DNA of 64,000 bases from Pseudomonas thivervalensis (GTDB lineage: Bacteria; Pseudomonadota; Gammaproteobacteria; Pseudomonadales; Pseudomonadaceae). Position numbers and translations under genes: made by a program. The stretch spans positions 62,001-126,000 of the forward strand of contig NZ_LHVE01000017.1 in the NCBI RefSeq assembly GCF_001269655.1, in the 5' to 3' direction. Under the pieces are notes generated by a model. The model saw only the letters and a program-made list of their open reading frames with translations, had not been told where the DNA came from and did not search any database. Of the stretch, positions 8,682 through 18,518 are shown piece by piece (position 1 is the stretch's first letter; each line of letters opens with the position of its first letter).

Positions 8682-10756
8682 GCGATGCGCAACTGGAAAT
8701 CCTCGCCAGCCGAGCGGGCCTGGCGGTGGATTGGATCGATGCCAATGGCCGGGCTCAGAAAGTCTCGCCGGCGGTCTTGCGTTCGGTCCTCACCGGCTTG
8801 GGCCACCCCGCCGGCAGCGCCCAGGAAATCGACGCCAGCCTGCTGCAGTTGCAGGAAGATCAACAGAACCATCAACTGCCACCGCTGATCACCGCCGATG
8901 TCGGGACCAGCCTGGACTTGAGCCGCTACTTCGAGCCCGGGACGCCCTGCGAAATCAAGCTCGAAGATGGCGCGACACTGCACCTGAACCTCGATGCCGA
9001 GGCCAGGCTGCCGGGGATGGTCCCGGTGGGTTACCAGCACGTCCATATCCAGGACCAGCATTTCACCCTGGCCGTCGCGCCGGCCCGCTGCTACAGCGTG
9101 GCCGACGCGGTGGACGATCCGACGCCACGGGCCTGGGGCCTGAGCGCGCAGCTCTATGCCCTACGACGCCCCGGTGACGGTGGTTTTGGTGACACCCAGG
9201 CCTTGGAGGAACTGGCGCGTGTGGCCGGTGAGCGCGGTGCCGAGGCCATTGCCATCAGCCCGATGCACGCGATGTTCAGCAGCGACACCGGACGCTACAG
9301 CCCCTACTCGCCATCCAGCCGATTGTTCCTCAACAGCCTGTACGCCGCGCCCGGCACGATCCTCGGTGAACGTGCCCTGCGCACCGCCATCGATGCCACC
9401 GGCTTGACCAATCAACTGCGCAACCTGGAAGAGCAGCCGCTGATCGATTGGCCGGTCGCCGCCCAGGCCAAGCAGAAGATTCTCCGTGCCCTTTACGACG
9501 GGTTCAGCCAAGGCGCGCACCCGCTGCATGAAGACTTCAGCAGTTTTCGTCACAGCAGCGGCGAAGCCCTGGAGAACCACTGCCGCTTCGAAGCCTTGCA
9601 GGCCGAACGCGCGGCCCGGGGCGAAAGCCTCGACTGGCGGCAGTGGCCGGAAGAACTGCGTGACCCACGCAGTGCGGCCCTGGCGCATTTTGCCGAAGAG
9701 AATGCTGACGAGATCGGCTTCTACGCGTTTTGCCAATGGTTGATTGCCCGCTGCCTGGAGCGCGCTCAGAGCGCCGCCAAGTCCAGCGGCATGGGCATCG
9801 GCCTGATCGCCGACCTCGCGGTGGGCGCCGATGGCGGCGGCAGCCAGGCCTGGAGCCGGCAGGACGAACTGCTCGCCTCGCTGACCGTGGGTGCGCCGCC
9901 GGACATCCTCAACCGCTCCGGCCAAGGCTGGGGCATCTCGGCGTTTTCCCCGGAAGGCCTGGTGCGCAACGGCTTCCGTGCCTTCATTGAGATGCTGCGG
10001 GCCAACTTCGCCCATGCCGGCGGCTTGCGCATCGATCATGTCATGGGCTTGCAACGTCTCTGGGTGATCCCCAACGACGTCCCACCCTGCGACGGTGCCT
10101 ACCTGTATTACCCGGTGGACGACCTGCTGCGCCTGCTGGCCCTGGAATCCCATCGTCACCAGGCCATCGTGCTGGGCGAAGACCTCGGCACCGTGCCGGA
10201 TGGCCTGCGGGAGAAGCTCAGCGCCCGCTCGATCCTCGGCATGCGCGTGCTGTTGTTCGAACAGGACAACACCCACTTCAAGCCCATCCTCGATTGGCCG
10301 GACAACGCCCTGGCAACCACCAGCACCCACGACTTGCCGACGCTCAATGGCTGGTGGCACGGTCACGACATCGATTGGAACGCGCGGCTGGACCTGATCG
10401 ATTCCCACACCGAAATGGACTGGCGCAAACACCGCGAGCGCGAGCGCGAGGGCCTGCGCCAGGTGCTGAACCAGGATCCGCAGAACTTCCGCGAAGAACA
10501 CCGCGAGACTGACCAGGTGCTGGATGCCAGCGTGCGCTTCCTTGGCCACACCCGCGCACCGCTGGTGTTGCTACCGCTCGAAGATGCGCTGGGTATCGAG
10601 GAGCAGGCCAACCTGCCCGGCACCGTCGACACCCATCCCAATTGGCGCCGCCGCCTGGCCCAGCCGAGCCAGGCGCTGCTGGATCACCCGGACGCCGCCC
10701 GGCGTCTGGAAATACTCGCCTGCGCGCGACTTCAGGCGAACGAGCGTGACCGATGA
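8678..10756 (+). CDS. malQ: 4-alpha-glucanotransferase (amylomaltase)
   Basis: A 692-residue GH77 enzyme, matching the long bacterial MalQ form with an N-terminal extension. It disproportionates maltodextrins by transferring glucan chains. The catalytic triad is visible: Asp453 in GLRIDHVMGL, Glu501 in VLGEDLGTVP and Asp552 in TSTHDLPTLNGWW. ATG overlaps the treZ stop (ATGA), and its own stop overlaps the treY start by 4 bases. In this operon it would supply or remodel linear glucans used by TreY and extended by GlgA. Confidence 0.95.
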   Translation: MSDAQLEILASRAGLAVDWIDANGRAQKVSPAVLRSVLTGLGHPAGSAQEIDASLLQLQEDQQNHQLPPLITADVGTSLDLSRYFEPGTPCEIKLEDGATLHLNLDAEARLPGMVPVGYQHVHIQDQHFTLAVAPARCYSVADAVDDPTPRAWGLSAQLYALRRPGDGGFGDTQALEELARVAGERGAEAIAISPMHAMFSSDTGRYSPYSPSSRLFLNSLYAAPGTILGERALRTAIDATGLTNQLRNLEEQPLIDWPVAAQAKQKILRALYDGFSQGAHPLHEDFSSFRHSSGEALENHCRFEALQAERAARGESLDWRQWPEELRDPRSAALAHFAEENADEIGFYAFCQWLIARCLERAQSAAKSSGMGIGLIADLAVGADGGGSQAWSRQDELLASLTVGAPPDILNRSGQGWGISAFSPEGLVRNGFRAFIEMLRANFAHAGGLRIDHVMGLQRLWVIPNDVPPCDGAYLYYPVDDLLRLLALESHRHQAIVLGEDLGTVPDGLREKLSARSILGMRVLLFEQDNTHFKPILDWPDNALATTSTHDLPTLNGWWHGHDIDWNARLDLIDSHTEMDWRKHREREREGLRQVLNQDPQNFREEHRETDQVLDASVRFLGHTRAPLVLLPLEDALGIEEQANLPGTVDTHPNWRRRLAQPSQALLDHPDAARRLEILACARLQANERDR

Positions 10757-13539
10757 AACAGACGTTGATCCAACCCCTGCGGGCAACGTTGCGCCTGCAG
10801 TTCCATAAAGGCTTTACCCTGGACGATGCGGTGCCCCAGGTGCCGTACTTCGCCGCGCTGGGCATCAGCCACATCTATGCCTCGCCGCTGCTCAAGGCCC
10901 GGGCCGGATCCATGCACGGCTACGATGTCGTCGACCCGACCCTGGTCAACCCCGAGTTGGGCGGCGAAACGGCGCTCAGGCGCCTGGTTGCAGCGTTGCG
11001 TGAACATCAGATGGGCTTGATCCTCGACATCGTGTCCAATCACATGGCCGTGGGCGGCAATGACAACCCTTGGTGGTTGGATCTGCTCGAATGGGGCCGG
11101 CTCAGCCCCTACGGTGAATTCTTCGACATCCAGTGGCACTCCCCGGACCCGCTGATGGAAGGCCAGTTGTTGCTGCCGTTCCTGGGCAGCGACTACGGCG
11201 TAGCCTTGCAGGAAGGCACGCTGCAACTGCGCTTCGACGCCGCCCACGGCAGCTTCTACGTCGAGCACTACGAGCACCGCTTCCCCATTTGCCCGATGCA
11301 CTATGGCGAGTTGCTCAAACCTGCTGATACCTTGCCCATCGAGCTGACCGAATCGCTCAAGGCCCTGGCCGAGCGCTTCACCACGCTGAACTACCAGACC
11401 GATGCCCACACCCTCGCCCGCCCCCTGCAAACAGAGTTGCAGGACCTGGCGGCACACGCCGGCATCCTCGCCGCCATCGAGGACAACCTGGCTGGCTATG
11501 ACTCCACCCAGCCTCAGGGTTTCGAGCGTCTGCATCAGTTGCTGGAGCGCCAGAGCTACCGGCTCGCCAGCTGGCGCACCGCAGCGGATGACATCAACTG
11601 GCGGCGTTTTTTCGATGTCAACGAACTGGGCGGGCTGCGGGTCGAGCGTCCGGCGGTGTTCGAAGCCACCCATGCCAAGATCTTCGAATTGATCGGCGAA
11701 GGCTTGGTGGATGGGCTGCGCATCGATCACATCGACGGCCTGGCCGACCCTCGCGGTTACTGCCGAAAATTACGCAGACGCCTTGATTCACTGTCGCCGT
11801 CGCGGCATTTGCCGATTTTCGTCGAAAAAATTCTCGGCGATGGTGAGACGTTGCGGCGGGACTGGAACATCGACGGCAGCACCGGTTACGAGTTCATGAA
11901 CCAGGTCTCGCTGCTGCAGCATGATCCGGCCGGCGCCGCCCCTCTGGCGGAATTCTGGAGCCGGCACAGCGAACGACCGGCACACTTCATCGAAGAAGCC
12001 CGCCTCGCCCGCCAACAGATACTCAATGGCTCCCTGGCCGGGGACTTCGAAAGTGTCGCCCAGGCCTTGCTGCAAGTGGCCCGGGACGATGTGATGACCC
12101 GCGACCTGACCCTGGGCGCGATTCGGCGGGCCTTGCAGGAGTTGATCGTGCATTTCCCGGTGTACCGCACCTACATCACGCCGATAGGACGCTCCGCCGA
12201 AGACCAGGTGTTTTTCAACCAGGCCTTGGAAGGCGCCCGGCAAACCCTCAGCGAAGCCGACTGGCCGGTGCTCGATTGCCTGGCCCGCTGGCTCGGTGGC
12301 ATGCCCTGGCGGCAACGCCCTCGCGGCAGCCAGCGTAAACGCCTGCGCCATGCCTGCGTGCGTTTCCAGCAACTGACCTCACCAGCCGCCGCCAAGGCCG
12401 TCGAGGACACCGCGCTCTATCGCTCGGCGGTGCTGTTGTCGCGCAATGACGTCGGCTATAACACCGAGCGTTTCAGCGCCCCGGTGCAAGAGTTCCACCA
12501 CGCGTGTCTCGAACGCCTCGAGCATTTTCCCGACAACCTGATCACCACCGCCACCCACGACCACAAGCGCGGCGAAGACACCCGCGCCCGGCTGGCCGTG
12601 CTCAGCGAGCGCGCCGATTGGTACGCCGCCTGCGTCGAGCAATGGCGCATCCTCTCGCCTTCGCTGCACAGCGACCCGGCGGCGCCTTCGACCGGAGATG
12701 AGCTGATCCTGTATCAGGCGCTGACTGGAAGCTGGCCGCTGGACCTCGACCTCCAGGACCACAAGGCATTGGCCCAATACAACGAGCGCCTGTGGCAATG
12801 GCAACGCAAGGCCCTGCGCGAAGCCAAGCTGCAAAGCAGTTGGGCGGCGGTCAACGACGCCTATGAGCAAGCCACCCAGATGTTCCTCGAGCGTCTGCTG
12901 CTGGGCGATGAGGGGCTGCCCTTGCGCAGCGCCATCGCCGAGGCTGTCCAGGCGGTGGCGCCGGCGGGCGCCCTCAACAGTCTGGCGCAAACTTTGCTGC
13001 GCATGACCGTACCCGGCGTACCGGACCTGTACCAAGGCAACGAGTTCTGGGATTTCAGCCTGGTGGACCCGGACAATCGCCGCCCGGTGGATTTCCAGGC
13101 GCGCCGCGAGGCAATGCGCGCTGACAACACCCCAGCCGCGCTGGTACGCGATTGGCGTGATGGCCGGGTCAAGCAGGCGTTGATCGCCAGGACACTGGCC
13201 GTGCGGGCGGAGTATCCGCAGCTATGGCGCCAGGGCCGCTACCAGCCGTTGGAAGTGCTCGGCGAGCAAGCCCATCGGGTACTGGCGTTCATGCGTGAGG
13301 ACTCGCAACAACGGGCGATCATTGTCGTACCTGTCCAGGCGGCGCACTTGCTGGAAAACAGTGCCGTGCCGCTGGTGGCTGCGTCGGATTGGGGCGACAC
13401 CCGCGTGTCGTTACCGTTCGCCGCCAAGGATGAAAAACTGAAGGGACTTTTTTCAAGCGCAACAGTCACACCCCAAAGGGAGCTGCTGATCAGCGCCGTG
13501 CTGGGGAATTTCCCGGTCAATGTCTTTATCCAATCTTGA
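10753..13539 (+). CDS. treY: Malto-oligosyltrehalose synthase
   Basis: A 928-residue GH13 intramolecular transglucosidase that turns the reducing-end alpha-1,4 bond of a maltodextrin into an alpha,alpha-1,1 bond. Its product is the substrate of TreZ. The N-terminal PRATYRLQF-like segment appears as RATLRLQFHKGFTLDDA. Catalytic residues: Asp325 (DGLRIDHIDGL), Glu358 (FVEKILGDGE) and Asp603 (TATHDHKRGED). The C-terminal VPGVPDLYQGNE and DPDNRRPVD segments are typical of the family. Coupled to malQ by a 4-base overlap; the DUF2934 gene follows after 20 bases. Confidence 0.95.
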   Translation: MKQTLIQPLRATLRLQFHKGFTLDDAVPQVPYFAALGISHIYASPLLKARAGSMHGYDVVDPTLVNPELGGETALRRLVAALREHQMGLILDIVSNHMAVGGNDNPWWLDLLEWGRLSPYGEFFDIQWHSPDPLMEGQLLLPFLGSDYGVALQEGTLQLRFDAAHGSFYVEHYEHRFPICPMHYGELLKPADTLPIELTESLKALAERFTTLNYQTDAHTLARPLQTELQDLAAHAGILAAIEDNLAGYDSTQPQGFERLHQLLERQSYRLASWRTAADDINWRRFFDVNELGGLRVERPAVFEATHAKIFELIGEGLVDGLRIDHIDGLADPRGYCRKLRRRLDSLSPSRHLPIFVEKILGDGETLRRDWNIDGSTGYEFMNQVSLLQHDPAGAAPLAEFWSRHSERPAHFIEEARLARQQILNGSLAGDFESVAQALLQVARDDVMTRDLTLGAIRRALQELIVHFPVYRTYITPIGRSAEDQVFFNQALEGARQTLSEADWPVLDCLARWLGGMPWRQRPRGSQRKRLRHACVRFQQLTSPAAAKAVEDTALYRSAVLLSRNDVGYNTERFSAPVQEFHHACLERLEHFPDNLITTATHDHKRGEDTRARLAVLSERADWYAACVEQWRILSPSLHSDPAAPSTGDELILYQALTGSWPLDLDLQDHKALAQYNERLWQWQRKALREAKLQSSWAAVNDAYEQATQMFLERLLLGDEGLPLRSAIAEAVQAVAPAGALNSLAQTLLRMTVPGVPDLYQGNEFWDFSLVDPDNRRPVDFQARREAMRADNTPAALVRDWRDGRVKQALIARTLAVRAEYPQLWRQGRYQPLEVLGEQAHRVLAFMREDSQQRAIIVVPVQAAHLLENSAVPLVAASDWGDTRVSLPFAAKDEKLKGLFSSATVTPQRELLISAVLGNFPVNVFIQS

Positions 13540-13559
13540 GTTGAATCAGGAGCACTGCG

Positions 13560-13910
13560 ATGAGTACCGACGATAAACGCATTCGTGAATTCGCCTATCA
13601 GATCTGGGAGTCCGAGGGTAAGCCCGCCGGGCAGGAAAAACGCCACTGGGAAATGGCCCGCAAACTCGCCGAAGCCGAAGCGCTGGCGCCGAGCAAGCCA
13701 CCCAAGGCCGCGAGTAAATCAGCGGCCAGCAAGACCGATGGCGCCAAGCCTGCTGCCGCCAAGAGTACGGCCAAGACCGCTGCGAAAAACACCACGCCCA
13801 AGGTCAAGCCGGCGGCCAAGCCTTCCGCGGCGACTGCTGCGATAGTGCCACCGGCGAACAAAACGGCCGACAAGAAGCCTCGGGCACCGCGCAAGCCGCC
13901 GGCGGTCTGA
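13560..13910 (+). CDS. DUF2934 domain protein with lysine/alanine-rich tail
   Basis: A 116-residue protein. Residues ~5-40 match the short DUF2934 helix-turn-helix-like motif (RIREFAYQIWESEGKP then HWEMARKLAEAEA). The remaining ~70 residues are a low-complexity Lys/Ala/Pro tail (AAKSTAKTAAKN, KPRAPRKPPAV) resembling histone H1-like tails, which suggests nucleic-acid or polyanion binding. AGGAG lies before the ATG. A DUF2934 gene at this place between treY and glgX is also known in P. aeruginosa. Function is unknown. Confidence 0.85.
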   Translation: MSTDDKRIREFAYQIWESEGKPAGQEKRHWEMARKLAEAEALAPSKPPKAASKSAASKTDGAKPAAAKSTAKTAAKNTTPKVKPAAKPSAATAAIVPPANKTADKKPRAPRKPPAV

Positions 13911-13934
13911 CTCAGACTATCGGTCTCTTCGCCA

Positions 13935-14069
13935 GGTGGGAGCAAAGCTTGCTCGCGAGACAGGCGCCCCGATGCCTGAAGGAACGCGTCGCTTCATCGC
14001 GGGCAAGCCTTGCTCCCACAGAGAAACCACTTTGTCCCACATAGCGGGGGTGAATCCCCTCGCCACAGG
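13935..14069. repeat. Degenerate REP cluster between DUF2934 gene and glgX
   Basis: A diverged family B pair (arms 13935-13957 and about 13999-14021, with an AGCAAAGCTTGCTCGCG core) is followed at 14031-14069 by another short REP-like palindrome (AGCGGGGGTGAATCCCCTCGCC). It separates glgX from the upstream operon and may act as a partial transcript boundary. Confidence 0.65.
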
Positions 14070-14138
14070 TAAAGGGTGGCGCCATCCACCCCAAGTGAAA
14101 CGCATCGCTGTATCTGTCTGTCTTTTGCAGGAGCAACT

Positions 14139-16298
<2,160 letters not shown>

Positions 16299-16311
16299 AC
16301 GATTCGCAGTT

Positions 16312-16332
16312 AACCGCAAGGACGCGGTTTTT
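16312..16332 (+). terminator. Rho-independent terminator after glgX
   Basis: AACCGC (16312-16317), a 6-base loop and GCGGTT (16324-16329), followed by a run of T. It lies 14 bases after the glgX stop. Confidence 0.7.
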
Positions 16333-16535
16333 CCATCCAAACCGTCCAGTTAGCCAAAAAAAGCAGTTCAGATACACATGTCACGAGACGAATCGGTCGA
16401 CATGGTCAATACTTCTCCCTGCGGTAGTCTCCAGGATTCGGAGCGCTGTGAATCGCAGCCATGCCTATGGGGGCGTCATCGGACAGTGAGCCCGGTGCAT
16501 GGCTGAAAGATTGAACACATACAAGGATGTCGCTT

Positions 16536-17300
16536 ATGAAGCCCGCCTCTCGCTTGCCTGGCCGGCAGCACCCGCAAATCTGGAACAGTGCTGCGCAACT
16601 GGCCGATATTCCGATCATCAGTACCCAGACGCTCATTCCCGCCGGCGCCCGCGCCGTCATCCTCGCGCCGCACCCGGGCGATGAAGTCGGAGCCTGCGGC
16701 GGCTTGCTGCAGTTGCTGAGTAACCTCGAGCAGCCCATGCTCCTGGTCTCAGTCACTGATGGCGCCTTGGCCCACCCCGGCTCACCGTTGTGGACCGACG
16801 AGCGCCTGCGTACGTACCGCCCTCATCCCCAGGAAAGTGTCGACGCCCTACATCGCTTGGGCATCGCCGCCCATGGCCTGCAATGGGTGCGCGGCGGCTT
16901 CCCGGAAAAAAACCTGGCCGAACACGAAGCGCAACTGGCCTCTTTCATTGCCCGTCACCTGCGCCCCGGGGACGTGGTCTTCAGCACCTGGCGCCAGGAT
17001 GGCGACAGCGACCACGACACCGTCGGACGCGCCGGGGCCCTGGCCGCCGACAGGATCGGGGTGGCGTTCAACGAGCTGCCGGTGTGGGCCTGGCACTGGC
17101 CGGTCCGCGAACAGAATAAAATCCCTTGGCATCGGGCCCGCAAACTGCGCCTCGACGTCTGGACCACCGCTCGCAAGCGCCACGCCATGCACGCCTATGT
17201 CAGCCAACTCACCGGCGAACCGGCGAGCGGCATCGCTCCACTGCTGCCCAGGGTCATTCTTGACCGGATGGGCTTGCCGTATGAGATTGTCTTTATCTGA
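16536..17300 (+). CDS. PIG-L/LmbE family deacetylase-like protein
   Basis: A 254-residue protein of the zinc-dependent N-acetyl-sugar deacetylase fold. The start at 16536 fits AAGGA at 16523-16527 better than an ATG at 16527, which would overlap that site. The zinc/catalytic motif reads APHPGDEVGACGG at residues ~44-56. His46 and Asp49 (zinc ligands in the family) are kept, but the usual catalytic-base Asp of HPDDE is Gly48. A second His/Asp cluster (GDSDHDTVGRAG) is at about residue 155. It is followed after ~235 bases by a DNase I-fold protein, an association also seen near glg/tre clusters of other pseudomonads. Substrate unknown. Confidence 0.85.
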   Translation: MKPASRLPGRQHPQIWNSAAQLADIPIISTQTLIPAGARAVILAPHPGDEVGACGGLLQLLSNLEQPMLLVSVTDGALAHPGSPLWTDERLRTYRPHPQESVDALHRLGIAAHGLQWVRGGFPEKNLAEHEAQLASFIARHLRPGDVVFSTWRQDGDSDHDTVGRAGALAADRIGVAFNELPVWAWHWPVREQNKIPWHRARKLRLDVWTTARKRHAMHAYVSQLTGEPASGIAPLLPRVILDRMGLPYEIVFI

Positions 17301-17313
17301 ATACGCATCGATG

Positions 17314-17456
17314 GAAGCGGGTTTGCTTGCCGATGGCGGCGGTTCAGATGCACCGCCATCGCGAGCAGGCTCGCTCTCACATTGGGTCTGCGGAGGAAAT
17401 GCAACACCTGTGTACGCCACCAGTCCTTGTGGGAGCGAGCTTGCTCGCGATGGCGA
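17314..17456. repeat. REP elements between PIG-L and EEP genes
   Basis: A diverged pair at 17314-17380 (GCGGGTTTGCTTGCCGATGG against CCATCGCGAGCAGGCTCGCT) is followed by a single family B arm at 17428-17456. These fill most of the 236-base gap. Confidence 0.75.
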
Positions 17457-17536
17457 TCAGCAAGGAGCGAAAAATCCGGAACTGCCGGTGCCTTGGGTCA
17501 GTCGCATGAACAAGTACGTCTGATTCAGGAGTGAAC

Positions 17537-18337
17537 GTGACTCAAGTTCCCGATGGGCGAGCCGTCGAATCAATGCCATCGGACGCGCCTGCGGCGGTTC
17601 ATCGGTTGCGGGTCCTGACGGTCAATACCCACAAGGGTTTCACCGCCCTCAACCGGCGCTTCATCCTGCCCGAATTGCGCGAAGCGGTGCGCAGTACCGG
17701 CGCCGACCTGGTGTTCCTGCAAGAAGTGCTCGGCGAACATGACCGCCACGCGTCACGCTACGACAACTGGCCCCAGACGTCCCAGTACGAATTCCTCGCC
17801 GACAGCATGTGGACCGACTTCGCCTACGGTCGCAATGCGGTCTACCCCGATGGCCATCATGGCAACGCGCTGCTTTCCAAATACCCGATTCGCCAGTACC
17901 GCAATCTCGATGTGTCCATCACCGGACCGGAGCGACGCGGATTGTTGCATTGCGTACTGGATGTACCGGGCCACGCCGCGGTCCACGGAATCTGCGTGCA
18001 CCTGAGCCTGTTGGAAAGCCATCGCCAATTACAACTCAAACTGCTCTGCCAACTGCTCGATTCGCTGCCCGAGGACGCCCCGGTGATCATCGCTGGCGAT
18101 TTCAACGACTGGCAACTGCGCGGCAACCTCACCCTCGCTCGCCGTGGATACCTGCACGAAGCCTTCGAGCATCACCTCGGCCGCCCCGCCAGGACCTATC
18201 CGGCCCGCTTCCCGCTGTTGCGGCTGGACCGCATTTATCTGCGTAACGCCAGCAGTCATTCCCCGCAAATACTGGGCAATAAACCCTGGACTCACCTGAG
18301 CGACCACCTGCCACTTTCAGTGGAAGTGCACTTGTAG
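17537..18337 (+). CDS. Endonuclease/exonuclease/phosphatase family protein (YbhP-like)
   Basis: A 266-residue DNase I-superfamily phosphoesterase. Family motifs in order: VNTHKGF (N-terminal Asn), FLQEVLGEH (metal-binding Glu), HGNALLSKYPI, the catalytic-type GICVHLSLLESHRQLQ, AGDFNDWQ (Asp/Asn), and the C-terminal SDHLPL. GTG at 17537 is preferred over GTG at 17531 because AGGAG ends at 17531. It resembles E. coli YbhP, which sits beside a cardiolipin synthase gene, so a lipid phosphodiester substrate is possible; no cls gene follows here. No signal peptide is seen. Confidence 0.87.
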   Translation: MTQVPDGRAVESMPSDAPAAVHRLRVLTVNTHKGFTALNRRFILPELREAVRSTGADLVFLQEVLGEHDRHASRYDNWPQTSQYEFLADSMWTDFAYGRNAVYPDGHHGNALLSKYPIRQYRNLDVSITGPERRGLLHCVLDVPGHAAVHGICVHLSLLESHRQLQLKLLCQLLDSLPEDAPVIIAGDFNDWQLRGNLTLARRGYLHEAFEHHLGRPARTYPARFPLLRLDRIYLRNASSHSPQILGNKPWTHLSDHLPLSVEVHL

Positions 18338-18518
18338 AACGGGCCTTCCCTCATGCTTTCTGTGCATTGACCTGTAAGTTCTGACAGTAGCGACGCTCTG
18401 TATTCGTTGCTAGGGTGCCATTCCATACAGCGAGCGTTGCCAGGCCCTGTGTGCCATCTGTTGTGCAACCGATGCTGAAACCGGTGTCCACGGGGACGCC
18501 GATGCAGAGGGATAGCAC

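Noticed and set aside
9161..10549. 462-codon minus-strand frame opposite malQ
   Set aside because: Antisense to a gene with an intact catalytic triad; no ribosome site or known motif.
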